Below, in pieces: positions 54,301-64,000 of a stretch of 64,000 nt of DNA (positions are counted from its first letter, which is position 1; the number at the start of each line of letters is the position of its first letter). The DNA comes from Erwinia psidii (GTDB lineage Bacteria; Pseudomonadota; Gammaproteobacteria; Enterobacterales; Enterobacteriaceae), in contig NZ_RHHM01000007.1 of NCBI RefSeq assembly GCF_003846135.1, positions 62,001-126,000 of the forward strand, given 5' to 3'. The translations under genes were made by a program, and so were the position numbers. The notes under the pieces were generated by a model, which ran no database searches, was not told where the DNA came from, and saw nothing but the letters and a program-made list of their open reading frames with translations.

Positions 54301-54748
54301 TACCAATGACACCGCCGGAGGCAAAATACCAGATATCATCCGCATTCAGCGCAGCCATACCACAGGTAGTCACTACCAGTGCCAGAACCCCTATCAGACG
54401 CAAGGCTACGGCAAAGTAGTCGATATAATCCTGCGTATGCCGCTGACGGAAAGCGATCCAGCACAGGCCAAGAATGACTGGAGGTATGGCATAGGCCATC
54501 ACACCAAAAATGAAAAACAGCGTGTCCGCGAGCCAGGCCCCTACTCCCCCCCCCAAATTATGGATAGGTTCGTGCCATGCAGTCTGTGACCAGCTGGGAT
54601 CGGATGGGTTGAAGCTCACCAGCGCCACCATCAGATAGACGGCGAGCAGAGCAACAATAATCAGTACGGCTTCAAGCAGACGCCGTCTGTTACTGAGCGG
54701 TTGTAACGAAACTTCTTTATCTTCTGTGTATTCCTGGCTCAAGCGCAT
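51362..54748 (-). CDS. ftsK: DNA translocase FtsK
   Basis: 1128 residues; E. coli FtsK has 1329, and the difference lies in the linker. The N-terminal part has four or five membrane helices (about 25-205) and is the essential divisome part. A Pro/Gln/Ser-rich, acidic linker (about 210-640) contains [23 protein letters not shown] and two related [18 protein letters not shown] segments. The C-terminal RecA-like motor has Walker A GTTGSGKS (about 786-793) and Walker [12 protein letters not shown]. The gamma winged helix ([21 protein letters not shown]) reads KOPS sites and activates XerD. A run of nine G at 54546-54554 codes LGGG in the first periplasmic loop. A LexA-like box lies upstream. Confidence 0.97.
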   Translation of the reverse strand: MRLSQEYTEDKEVSLQPLSNRRRLLEAVLIIVALLAVYLMVALVSFNPSDPSWSQTAWHEPIHNLGGGVGAWLADTLFFIFGVMAYAIPPVILGLCWIAFRQRHTQDYIDYFAVALRLIGVLALVVTTCGMAALNADDIWYFASGGVIGSLLSNAMSTWFSGAGGTLTLLFIWAAGLTLYTGWSWLTIAEKIGGVVMGLLTFASNRSRQDERWQEDKYQQDEHEEEQHVAFSAATLAQHARDDDDDNDVLLSASKKVWHDEKQRSEENDPLVNLPAVAATTDDASAATPSPASFAARHVAPAIPAVSAAALSAEPHFPQAVSQPHQAASVTHEEKTPELYRFTLPDETPAPSVPLNNVDDVQKREDWRDASSAFDFSSPTVSQPSDVKNGGINSDAATAETPFMPGFTATSESVNTQVKQGIGPELPRPNPVKLPTRRELASWGIKLPSQRMAEEKAREDEKRLENIQPHTVTSDDEDAEAREQSQLREAFLAQQQVRYGEDLASDDAEALEQAELARQFATQQQQRYHHADSQDDGPTFRLDTTGAFDFSPIDDLVDDGPGEPLFTPSLVSDADVLQEAPWQQHQPAVPTPQIPAVQPPSPVSAPRSEEPAQPVADSLFHPFLVRHEQPLEKPTTPLPTLDLLSAPPAEAEPVDMFALEQTARLVEARLADYRVKAEVVGISPGPVITRFELDLAPGVKAARISNLSRDLARSLSAVAVRVVEVIPGKPYVGLELPNKHRQTVYMREVLECDKFRDNPSPLSVVLGKDIAGQPVVADLAKMPHLLVAGTTGSGKSVGVNAMIISMLYKATPEDVRFIMIDPKMLELSVYEGIPHLLTEVVTDMKDAANALRWSVGEMERRYKLMSALGVRNLAGYNEKIAQADAMGRPIPDPFWKPGDSMDSTPPVLEKLPYIVVLVDEFADLMMAVGKKVEELIARLAQKARAAGIHLVLATQRPSVDVITGLIKANIPTRIAFTVSSKIDSRTILDQGGAESLLGMGDMLYMPPNSSMPVRVHGAFVRDQEVHAVVQDWKARGRPQYIDSITAGEESEGGGAGLEGDEELDPLFDQAVAFVVEKRRASISGVQRQFRIGYNRAARIIEQMEAQGIVSSPGHNGNREVLSPPPHEM

Positions 54749-54777
54749 CTCCAGGTGCCTGTAAACAATGAAGGCAA

Positions 54778-54801
54778 CAGCGTCGGACTAACCCGACGCT
54801 G
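54778..54801 (-). terminator. hairpin between lrp and ftsK
   Basis: CAGCGTCGG, loop ACTAAC, CCGACGCTG: a perfect 9-bp stem followed by TTGCCTT on the minus strand. It probably ends lrp transcripts in part, and it also sits in the ftsK leader. Confidence 0.65.
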
Positions 54802-54804
54802 GAC

Positions 54805-54820
54805 CTGTATGAATTCACAG
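54805..54820. promoter_or_regulatory. candidate LexA (SOS) box upstream of ftsK
   Basis: CTG-TATGAATTCA-CAG fits the LexA core CTG-N10-CAG with an AT-rich middle beginning TAT. It ends about 57 bp before the ftsK start. E. coli ftsK (dinH) has a LexA-controlled promoter at the corresponding place, which supports the call. Confidence 0.65.
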
Positions 54821-54860
54821 GAGTGTACCGAAATCTTCCAGGTTTTGCACCTGCTGTCTG

Positions 54861-55355
54861 TTACCGGGTTTTAATGACCAGCCGGTTGCTTTGCTTCACT
54901 TCTTCCATCACGACATAAGTCCGCGTATCGTTCACACCCGGCAGGCGTAGCAAGGTTTCACCGAGCAGCTTACGGTAAGCTGACATATCAGGAACGCGCG
55001 TTTTCAACAAATAATCGAAATCACCTGAAACAAGATGACACTCTTGAGTTTCCTCAAGTTTTTGTACCGCAGCGTTAAATTGTTCAAACACATCTGGCGC
55101 GCCTCGATTCAGAGTAATCTCAACGAATACCAGTAGCGAAGCATCCAGATAATGTGGATTCAGTTGGGCAGTGTAGCCAAGGATAAATCCCTGACGTTCA
55201 AGACGACGAACACGCTCAAGGCATGGCGTCGGTGATAATCCCACCCGCTTGGAGAGTTCAACATTAGAGATACGTCCATCCTTCTGTAATTCATTCAGGA
55301 TGTTACGATCAATTCTATCGAGATCTTTACCAGGCCGTTTTTTATTGTCTACCAT
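54861..55355 (-). CDS. lrp: leucine-responsive regulatory protein
   Basis: 164 residues, same as E. coli and nearly identical. Global regulator of amino acid metabolism and pili. N-terminal helix-turn-helix (DGRISNVELSKRVGLSPTPCLERVRRLE), then the RAM/AsnC ligand domain (CHLVSGDFDYLLKTRVPDM). Because of this near identity it should bind the same DNA sites, including its own promoter in the long upstream region. The start MVDNKKRPGKD is by homology; an in-frame ATG at 55418 was rejected. Divergent from trxB. Confidence 0.98.
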   Translation of the reverse strand: MVDNKKRPGKDLDRIDRNILNELQKDGRISNVELSKRVGLSPTPCLERVRRLERQGFILGYTAQLNPHYLDASLLVFVEITLNRGAPDVFEQFNAAVQKLEETQECHLVSGDFDYLLKTRVPDMSAYRKLLGETLLRLPGVNDTRTYVVMEEVKQSNRLVIKTR

Positions 55356-56852
<1,497 letters not shown>

Positions 56853-56883
56853 GTTGTTAAAAAACTGAGCCAATTTTACCTCA

Positions 56884-56908
56884 GGCGACCACTACTGGTC
56901 GCCTTTTC
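56884..56908 (+). terminator. trxB intrinsic terminator
   Basis: GGCGACCA, loop CTAC, TGGTCGCC, then TTTT. Confidence 0.9.
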
Positions 56909-57003
56909 ACCTTCTGCATTGTAACATTGCCCATACTCTTTCCCGATCAACAGCGTGCCGCCGTAATGGCTCAGTCGCTGAATATCTGGCTTCGCGGTAA
57001 GGC

Positions 57004-58773
57004 ATGAATAAATCACGGCAGCAACAGTTACTTCGCTGGTTAAAAATCCAGAGCGTCCAGGGCAAACGTTGGTTAAGGCTTTCACAACTTCTGGGTATTT
57101 TCAGCGCGCTATTGATACTTGCACAGGCATGGCTGATGGCCGGGCTGCTTCAGTCACTGATTGTTGAAAACCTTTCCCGCCATTTCCTTCTTCCGCAGTT
57201 TGTGATGCTGGCTTTCTGTTTTACCCTGCGTGCGCTACTGGTATGGCTACGCGAGAAAACCGGCTTTGAGTATGGCAACGCTATCCGACAACACCTGCGA
57301 CAGACCGTGCTTAACCGGCTGGAAGTTCTCGGCCCTGCATGGATTAATGGTAAACCGGCAGGGACCTGGGCCACACTTTTGCTGGAGCAGATTGACGATA
57401 TGCAGGATTACTATGCGCGCTATCTGCCTCAGATGCTGTTAGCGACGCTTATCCCCTGCTTTATACTGCTTATACTGCTGCCGGTAAACTGGGTTGCCGC
57501 GCTTATTCTGTTGTTAACTGCACCATTGATCCCCTTGTTCATGGCGCTGGTTGGCATAGGAGCAGCCGATGCCAACCGTCGTAACTTTAAGGCACTGGCA
57601 AGACTCAGCGGTCATTTTCTTGACAGATTACGAGGACTGGACACACTCCGGCTCTTTGATCGTGCAGAAGCAGAAACACAGCAGATCCGCAAAGCCTCAA
57701 GCGATTTTCGCCAGCGCACCATGGAAGTGCTTCGTTTGGCTTTTCTTTCCTCTGCCGTGCTGGAGTTTTTTGCTTCGCTTTCCATCGCCATCGTTGCCGT
57801 CTATTTCGGTTTTTCGTATCTGGGTGAGCTGAATTTTGGCCATTACGGGACCGAAATTACGCTCTTTGCTGGCTTCCTGGCATTAATTCTCGCACCGGAG
57901 TTTTTTCTGCCATTGAGGGACCTGGGCACATTTTACCATGCTAAAGCACAGGCAATTGGCGGAGCGGATGCGCTGGAAGCCTTCCTGACAGAAACTGCCA
58001 ATCTGCCTGCCCGACACGGTGAGAAAACACCGGATTTCAGCCACGAAATAACCATAGTGGCAGAGGCACTGAGGGTGCTTTCGCCGCAAAATACACTATT
58101 GGCTGGCCCACTCGATTTTGTCATCAGACCCGGCCAACGAATTGTGCTACTAGGTCAGAGCGGAGCCGGTAAAACCTCATTGCTGAATATGCTGTTAGGC
58201 AACCTTCCCTATCAGGGATCGCTGAAGATCAACGGCGTGGAACTGCGTGATATTCAGCAGGAACACTGGCACCAACAGCTGGCCTGGGTTGGACAGAATC
58301 CTCTCCTGCCAGCCAATACGCTGGGTGAGAATATCGTACCCGATGGCAGTGACGATACGGCAAAATTGCAGCAGGTTTGTGAAGCGGCCGGTGTGGCAGA
58401 GTTCCTCTCCCGGCTGCCCAATGGGCTGGCAAGCGAAACGGGTGAGCAGGCAGAAAAGCTCTCTGTTGGTCAGGCTCAACGTATTGCAGTGGCCAGAGCG
58501 CTGTACAAACCCTGTAAAATGCTACTGCTGGATGAACCCACTGCCAGCCTGGACAGTCACAGCGAAAGTCAGGTCAATCAGGCTTTGCTGGCAGCCTCCC
58601 GCCAACATACCACCGTCCTGGTAACGCATCAGTTGCATCAGTTGTACCTCTGGGATGAAATCTGGCTGATGTCCGGGGGCAGGCTGATCCAACAGGGAAA
58701 TTTTCAGCAGTTGTCGCAGGACGCAGGAGCGTTTGCCGAACTGATTTCGCGTCGTCAGAGGACAGTTATATGA
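57004..58773 (+). CDS. cydD: ABC exporter subunit CydD (glutathione/cysteine export, cytochrome bd assembly)
   Basis: 589 residues (E. coli 588). With CydC it exports cysteine and glutathione to the periplasm, or handles heme, and is needed to assemble cytochrome bd. Six membrane helices (about 30-310), with the conserved APLIPLFMALVGIGAADANRR and GHFLDRLRGLDTLRLF. ATPase with Walker A GQSGAGKT, signature LSVGQAQR and Walker B MLLLDEPTASLD. The ribosome site is weak. Its stop overlaps the cydC start by 4 bp, so the partners are coupled. Confidence 0.97.
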   Translation: MNKSRQQQLLRWLKIQSVQGKRWLRLSQLLGIFSALLILAQAWLMAGLLQSLIVENLSRHFLLPQFVMLAFCFTLRALLVWLREKTGFEYGNAIRQHLRQTVLNRLEVLGPAWINGKPAGTWATLLLEQIDDMQDYYARYLPQMLLATLIPCFILLILLPVNWVAALILLLTAPLIPLFMALVGIGAADANRRNFKALARLSGHFLDRLRGLDTLRLFDRAEAETQQIRKASSDFRQRTMEVLRLAFLSSAVLEFFASLSIAIVAVYFGFSYLGELNFGHYGTEITLFAGFLALILAPEFFLPLRDLGTFYHAKAQAIGGADALEAFLTETANLPARHGEKTPDFSHEITIVAEALRVLSPQNTLLAGPLDFVIRPGQRIVLLGQSGAGKTSLLNMLLGNLPYQGSLKINGVELRDIQQEHWHQQLAWVGQNPLLPANTLGENIVPDGSDDTAKLQQVCEAAGVAEFLSRLPNGLASETGEQAEKLSVGQAQRIAVARALYKPCKMLLLDEPTASLDSHSESQVNQALLAASRQHTTVLVTHQLHQLYLWDEIWLMSGGRLIQQGNFQQLSQDAGAFAELISRRQRTVI

Positions 58774-60497
58774 AGATTTTACTTCCCTTTCTGGCACTTT
58801 ATCGCCGCCACTTTTGGCGTCTGACGTTAGGTGTACTGCTGGCGATTATCACCTTACTGGCCAGCATCGGGCTGCTCACCCTCTCCGGTTGGTTTCTGGC
58901 GGCATCATCCCTGGCCGGTGTGGCAGGATTGTATAGCTTCAACTATATGTTGCCCGCAGCGGGAGTACGGGCGGCTGCCATTAGCCGCACAACTGCCCGT
59001 TATTTTGAGCGGCTGATAAGCCATGATGGCACTTTCAGAGTACTTGAGCATCTGCGGGTTTTTACCTTCAGCAAATTACTGCCTCTTTCTCCCGCTGGAC
59101 TGGCAGGTTTTCGCCGTGCTGATCTGCTTAACCGGCTGGTTGCCGACGTCGATACTCTGGATCACCTCTACCTGCGTATTATCTCACCATTGTGTGGAGC
59201 GCTGGTGGTCATCCTGACAGTTACGTTGGGCCTGAGCTGGCTCGACTGGCAGCTGGCGCTATTTTCTGGCGCGGTGATGACGGTAACTTTACTGCTCCTC
59301 CCGATGCTTTTTTACCGCGCTGGTCGTTCTGTCGGTCAGGCGTTAACGGGTCTGAGAGCTCAGTACCGTGCGCAACTGACTGACTGGTTACAAAGTCAGA
59401 CTGAACTGAAATTGTATGGTGCTGCTTCACGTTTCAGAAATGAGTTACGCATAACTGATGCCCAGTGGCAGGATGCGCAACGTTCACAAAGCAGTCTTGG
59501 AGGCCTTTCACAGGCCTTACTTTTGCTGATCGCTGGCGGTAGCGTGGTCTTAATATTGTGGCTCAGCGCCGGGGGTGTGGGCAGCGAGACGCAACCTGGC
59601 GCGCTGATTGCGCTGTTTGTCTTTTGCATACTTGCCGCGTTTGAAGCGCTGGCGCCGGTCGGAGGTGCCTTTCTGCATCTTGGCCAGGTCATCGCTTCCG
59701 CCCAACGGGTAGCACAGATAATCAATCAGCAACCCACGGTAACGTTTCCCACCGTGCGGCAAGATAGCGTCGCTGCTACCACCCTGAGCCTGCGCAATAT
59801 TGACTTCACTTATCCCAATGGCAAATCTGCCCTGCACCAGATTTCTCTGGACATTGCTCCCGGAGAACATATCGCCCTGCTGGGACGCACTGGCTGTGGC
59901 AAATCCACACTGTTGCAACTACTAACCCGTGCATGGGACGTTGACAGCGGGGAGATCGTCATTAATGACCAACCGCTGAAAAACTGGGATGAAACCTCAT
60001 TACGTGGCATGACCAGTGTGGTTACGCAGCGGGTTTATCTGTTCAGCGGAACCCTACGGGAAAACCTTCTGCTGGCTGGTGCACAAAGCAGCGATGAACA
60101 ATTAGCTGAGGTGCTGCATCAGGTCGGGCTGCAAGGGCTGCTGTGTGACAGCCAGGGATTAAACGGCTGGCTGGGCGAAGGAGGTCGTCAGCTTTCCGGT
60201 GGGGAACTGCGTCGACTGGGCATCGCCCGAGCCCTGCTACACGGCGGTTCTCTGCTATTGCTGGATGAGCCTACTGAAGGCCTTGATGCTGAAACCGAGC
60301 AGCAAATACTCGCACTTTTGCGTCGTGTGGCACAGGATAAGACGCTGATAATGGTCACCCACCGTTTGCAGGGACTGACACATTTCGACAGAATTTGCGT
60401 TATGGAGAACGGTCACCTTATTGAACAGGGTCAGCATCACGAATTAATCGCAAAACGCGGACATTACTGGTATTTTCACCAGCAGTTTACGTTATAG
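58770..60497 (+). CDS. cydC: ABC exporter subunit CydC
   Basis: 575 residues (E. coli 573). Heterodimer partner of CydD in the inner membrane. Six membrane helices, then an ATPase with Walker A GRTGCGKS, signature LSGGELRR and Walker B LLLLDEPTEGLD, and the switch His in MVTHRLQGL. Starts with ATGA overlapping the cydD stop. 32 bp before aat, so aat may be read from the same transcript. Confidence 0.97.
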   Translation: MKILLPFLALYRRHFWRLTLGVLLAIITLLASIGLLTLSGWFLAASSLAGVAGLYSFNYMLPAAGVRAAAISRTTARYFERLISHDGTFRVLEHLRVFTFSKLLPLSPAGLAGFRRADLLNRLVADVDTLDHLYLRIISPLCGALVVILTVTLGLSWLDWQLALFSGAVMTVTLLLLPMLFYRAGRSVGQALTGLRAQYRAQLTDWLQSQTELKLYGAASRFRNELRITDAQWQDAQRSQSSLGGLSQALLLLIAGGSVVLILWLSAGGVGSETQPGALIALFVFCILAAFEALAPVGGAFLHLGQVIASAQRVAQIINQQPTVTFPTVRQDSVAATTLSLRNIDFTYPNGKSALHQISLDIAPGEHIALLGRTGCGKSTLLQLLTRAWDVDSGEIVINDQPLKNWDETSLRGMTSVVTQRVYLFSGTLRENLLLAGAQSSDEQLAEVLHQVGLQGLLCDSQGLNGWLGEGGRQLSGGELRRLGIARALLHGGSLLLLDEPTEGLDAETEQQILALLRRVAQDKTLIMVTHRLQGLTHFDRICVMENGHLIEQGQHHELIAKRGHYWYFHQQFTL

Positions 60498-60529
60498 TCT
60501 GAACCTTACGTGCGACAGAGATTATTTCC

Positions 60530-61222
60530 ATGCGCCTAATCCAGCTTTCAAGAGACTCACTCAGTTTTCCTCCTCCAGAAATGGCGCTGCGGGAGCCTAA
60601 CGGTCTGCTGGCAATGGGCGGCGATCTCAGCCCACCACGTCTGCTCAGTGCTTACCATCGGGGAATTTTTCCGTGGTTTTCTGCCAGAGATCCTATCCTC
60701 TGGTGGTCGCCCGATCCGCGTGCGGTGCTCTACCCACAGAAATTTCATCTGAGCCGAAGCATGAGGCGCTTTCATCGGCACTCCCCTTATCGGGTCACTG
60801 TAAATCAGCGCTTTTATGACGTGCTTGAAGGATGTGCCAGCGATCGTGCTGAAGGTACCTGGATCACCAACGAAGTAAAACGTGCCTGGTTGAAACTGTC
60901 AGAGGAAGGTCATGCCCATTCCATTGAGGTATGGCTTGATAATGAGCTGGTGGGTGGAATGTACGGGCTGGCCCTTGGGCAAATCTTCTGTGGCGAATCA
61001 ATGTTCAGTCAAAGGGAAAATGCGTCCAAGACCGCACTGATGATCTTTAGCCGTTATTTTGCACAGCAGGGAGGCAAACTGATTGACTGTCAGGTATTGA
61101 ATCCGCATACCGCCTCTTTGGGCGCGGAGGAAATCAGCAGATCGGATTACCTGCAACAAATTGAAATGCTGGCAAATCAGCCCCTTGCAAAGAGCTGCTG
61201 GCAGCAGCAGACCCTTTTTTGA
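60530..61222 (+). CDS. aat: leucyl/phenylalanyl-tRNA--protein transferase
   Basis: 230 residues (E. coli 234). Adds Leu or Phe from tRNA to proteins with N-terminal Arg or Lys, creating N-degrons. Conserved blocks [28 protein letters not shown] and [19 protein letters not shown]. The product feeds the ClpS-ClpAP route, and clpA lies two genes away, a functional neighbourhood also kept in E. coli. Confidence 0.97.
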   Translation: MRLIQLSRDSLSFPPPEMALREPNGLLAMGGDLSPPRLLSAYHRGIFPWFSARDPILWWSPDPRAVLYPQKFHLSRSMRRFHRHSPYRVTVNQRFYDVLEGCASDRAEGTWITNEVKRAWLKLSEEGHAHSIEVWLDNELVGGMYGLALGQIFCGESMFSQRENASKTALMIFSRYFAQQGGKLIDCQVLNPHTASLGAEEISRSDYLQQIEMLANQPLAKSCWQQQTLF

Positions 61223-61793
<571 letters not shown>

Positions 61794-61831
61794 ACAGAAC
61801 CGCTTTCTGCCGACAGCCGGCACAGTACAGT

Positions 61832-61864
61832 AAAAAGGCCGCACGATGTGCGGCCTTTCGCTTT
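61832..61864. terminator. bidirectional terminator between infA and clpA
   Basis: AAAGGCCGCAC (61834-61844), loop GAT, GTGCGGCCTTT (61848-61858). T-rich tails follow on both strands (CGCTTTATC on plus, TTACTG on minus). Confidence 0.9.
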
Positions 61865-61881
61865 ATCATTATTCATCAGAA

Positions 61882-64000
61882 TTAATGAACGGTTCCTTCG
61901 GTTTTACGTTTTTCAGCACTGAGAAAATGGTAAGTCAGCTCGTTTTTCGCTTTATCAAGCGCTACCGATACCGAACCACCGTCCACCAGGGAACCAAACA
62001 GCAATTCGTTAGCCAGCGGTTTCTTCAGGCTTTCCTGAACGGTACGTGCCATCGGACGGGCGCCCATTGCCTTGTCATATCCCTTCGCTGCCAGCCAGTC
62101 CCGAGCTTCATCACTGACCTCAAGTGACACACCTTTCGCATCCAGCTGCGCCTGCAACTCAACAATAAACTTGTCAACAACCTGATGGATAACCTCCGTA
62201 TCAAGATGCTTAAACCAGATAATGTTGTCCAGGCGGTTGCGAAACTCTGGCGTAAAGATTTTTTTGATCTCTTCCATCGCATCGGTACTGTTATCCTGCT
62301 GGATCAGGCCGATGGATTTACGCTCAGTTTCGCGCACGCCAGCGTTGGTCGTCATCACCACCACCACATTGCGAAAATCCGCCTTACGACCATTATTATC
62401 GGTCAGCATACCGTTATCCATCACCTGTAACAAAAGATTGAACACATCAGGATGTGCTTTTTCAATCTCATCAAGCAGCACTACAGCATGAGGATGTTTA
62501 ATCACGGCATCGGTTAGCAGCCCCCCCTGATCAAAGCCTACATAGCCCGGAGGCGCACCAATAAGCCGGCTGACGGTGTGACGTTCCATGTATTCGGACA
62601 TATCAAAACGGAGCAATTCGATACCCAGCGCTTTCGCCAGCTGGACGGTCACCTCGGTTTTCCCGACGCCAGTAGGACCGGCAAACAGGAAGGAACCGAC
62701 AGGTTTACGATCCTGACCAAGACCTGCACGACTCATTTTTATCGCTTCGGTTAAGGCTTCGATCGCATTGTCCTGACCAAATACCAGCATTTTCAGACGA
62801 TCGCCCAGCGTTTTCAACGTATCACGGTCAGTGGCTGAAACACTTTTCTCAGGAATACGAGCGATGCGGGCCACCACGGATTCGATATCTGAGACGTTCA
62901 CCGTTTTCTTGCGCTTACTTACCGGCATCAGACGTGCGCGCGCGCCCGCTTCATCAATCACATCAATAGCTTTGTCTGGCAGGTGGCGGTCGTTGATATA
63001 TTTCACCGCCAGCTCTACCGCAGCCCGCAGAGCTTTTGCGGTATAACGAACGTCGTGGTGCGCTTCATATTTCGGCTTAAGGCCGCTCAGAATTTGCACC
63101 GTTTCGTCCACGGATGGCTCAGTGATGTCAATTTTCTGAAAACGACGGGCCAGCGCACGATCTTTCTCAAAAATATTGCTGAATTCCTGATAGGTGGTGG
63201 AACCCATTACCCGAATCTTTCCGCCGGACAACAATGGCTTAATTAAATTAGCCGCATCCACCTGGCCACCGGAAGCCGCGCCCGCACCGATAATGGTATG
63301 AATTTCATCAATAAACAGAATACTGCTGTGATCCTGTTCAAGCTGTTTCAGCAATGCCTTGAAGCGTTTTTCAAAATCACCGCGATATTTAGTACCGGCA
63401 AGCAGCGATCCGATGTCCAGTGAATAGATGGTGGCATCTTTCATCACGTCAGGAACATCGCCCTGCACAATACGCCAGGCCAGCCCCTCCGCAATGGCAG
63501 TTTTACCTACGCCGGATTCACCTACCAGCAATGGATTGTTTTTACGACGGCGGCAAAGTACCTGAATGGCACGCTCCAGCTCTTTATCACGCCCGATCAG
63601 CGGATCGATGCCTCCCACGCGGGCAAGCTGATTGAGGTTGGTGGTGAAGTTCTCCATACGTTCTTCCCCGCCTGCCTGCTCTTCGTTGACCGGATTTTCT
63701 GAAGCTGATGACGAACCGGACTCCTCTTTGCGCGTGCCGTGAGAAATAAAATTAACCACGTCGAGACGGCTGATTTCATGCTTACGCAGCAGATATGCGG
63801 CCTGAGACTCCTGTTCGCTGAAAATAGCCACCAGCACGTTGGCCCCTGCTACTTCACTGCGCCCGGAGGATTGAACGTGAAAAACTGCGCGTTGCAGTAC
63901 GCGCTGGAAACTGAGCGTCGGCTGAGTGTCACGCTCTTCTGCACTGACCGGCAAGACCGGGGTAGTTTGTTCGATGAAAGCTTCAAGCTCCTGCCGGAGA
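61882..64000 (-). CDS. clpA: ATP-dependent Clp protease ATP-binding subunit ClpA, N-terminus cut by the window edge
   Basis: About 705 codons are in the window; the frame stays open to the right edge, beginning [15 protein letters not shown], so about 53 N-terminal residues are missing against E. coli (758). Hexameric unfoldase that feeds ClpP and, with ClpS, degrades N-degron proteins. First AAA+ module: Walker A GESGVGKT, Walker [10 protein letters not shown]. Second: GPTGVGKT and [13 protein letters not shown]. The ClpP-docking loop IGL tripeptide is in [11 protein letters not shown]. The nearest in-frame start-like codon (TTG at 63954) lies inside the N domain and is not the real start. 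Confidence 0.97.
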   Translation of the reverse strand, partial: LRQELEAFIEQTTPVLPVSAEERDTQPTLSFQRVLQRAVFHVQSSGRSEVAGANVLVAIFSEQESQAAYLLRKHEISRLDVVNFISHGTRKEESGSSSASENPVNEEQAGGEERMENFTTNLNQLARVGGIDPLIGRDKELERAIQVLCRRRKNNPLLVGESGVGKTAIAEGLAWRIVQGDVPDVMKDATIYSLDIGSLLAGTKYRGDFEKRFKALLKQLEQDHSSILFIDEIHTIIGAGAASGGQVDAANLIKPLLSGGKIRVMGSTTYQEFSNIFEKDRALARRFQKIDITEPSVDETVQILSGLKPKYEAHHDVRYTAKALRAAVELAVKYINDRHLPDKAIDVIDEAGARARLMPVSKRKKTVNVSDIESVVARIARIPEKSVSATDRDTLKTLGDRLKMLVFGQDNAIEALTEAIKMSRAGLGQDRKPVGSFLFAGPTGVGKTEVTVQLAKALGIELLRFDMSEYMERHTVSRLIGAPPGYVGFDQGGLLTDAVIKHPHAVVLLDEIEKAHPDVFNLLLQVMDNGMLTDNNGRKADFRNVVVVMTTNAGVRETERKSIGLIQQDNSTDAMEEIKKIFTPEFRNRLDNIIWFKHLDTEVIHQVVDKFIVELQAQLDAKGVSLEVSDEARDWLAAKGYDKAMGARPMARTVQESLKKPLANELLFGSLVDGGSVSVALDKAKNELTYHFLSAEKRKTEGTVH

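Noticed and set aside
61794-61881. tRNA-Ser (serW) between infA and clpA
   Set aside because: Only 88 bp, filled by a terminator hairpin; no cloverleaf or CCA end.

Overview
The window is a chromosomal segment of a gamma-proteobacterium of the order Enterobacterales. Gene content, protein lengths and gene order match the Escherichia coli K-12 clpA-to-pepN region, read from pepN to clpA, and many proteins have exactly the E. coli length (OmpF 362, AspC 396, MukF 440, RpsA 557, PflB 760, RarA 447). Sequence divergence and several missing genes exclude E. coli itself. An Erwiniaceae-like genus (Erwinia, Pantoea or a relative) is my guess, not a demonstrated result. I can support 43 protein genes, two of them cut by the window edges. 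I found no tRNA, rRNA, insertion sequence, prophage or CRISPR array.

Layout. (1) 1-5448: an accessory two-partner secretion locus on the minus strand, made of an edge-truncated TpsB outer-membrane transporter and an unusual TpsA exoprotein in which the whole secretion domain is duplicated, followed by an AT-rich leader. (2) 5449-14062: pepN, pncB, asnS, ompF and aspC, with clear terminators and an ompF control region that keeps the E. coli plan. (3) 14080-24733: gloC, mepK, ldtD and the overlapping cmoM-mukF-mukE-mukB cluster (periplasmic peptidoglycan enzymes and the chromosome condensin). (4) 24862-33897: elyC, ycbJ, then kdsB-ycaR-ycaQ and lpxK-msbA-comEC (Kdo and lipid A synthesis and export). 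(5) 34210-39709: ihfB, rpsA, cmk, aroA, serC. (6) 40016-46276: ycaO, focA, pflB, pflA, the anaerobic pyruvate-formate module behind a perfect FNR site. (7) 46333-55355: ycaD, serS, rarA, lolA, ftsK and lrp, with a LexA-like box before ftsK. (8) 55884-64000: trxB, cydD-cydC, aat, infA and an edge-truncated clpA.

Most of the window is housekeeping sequence, and I claim nothing new for it beyond some regulatory DNA. The part that most deserves attention is the TpsA gene at 1643-4909. Two modules of 1416 bp (472 codons) follow each other. The secretion-domain part is identical over 799 bp between copies, while the beta-helix repeats behind it have diverged. Recombination between the copies would stay in frame and leave a single-module protein. 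The protein ends in four 21-residue acidic repeats coded by a 63-bp tandem array. Secondary points are an inverted pair of DnaA-box-like sequences just upstream of infA, nine-G runs inside ldtD and ftsK, and large hairpins between co-directional genes.
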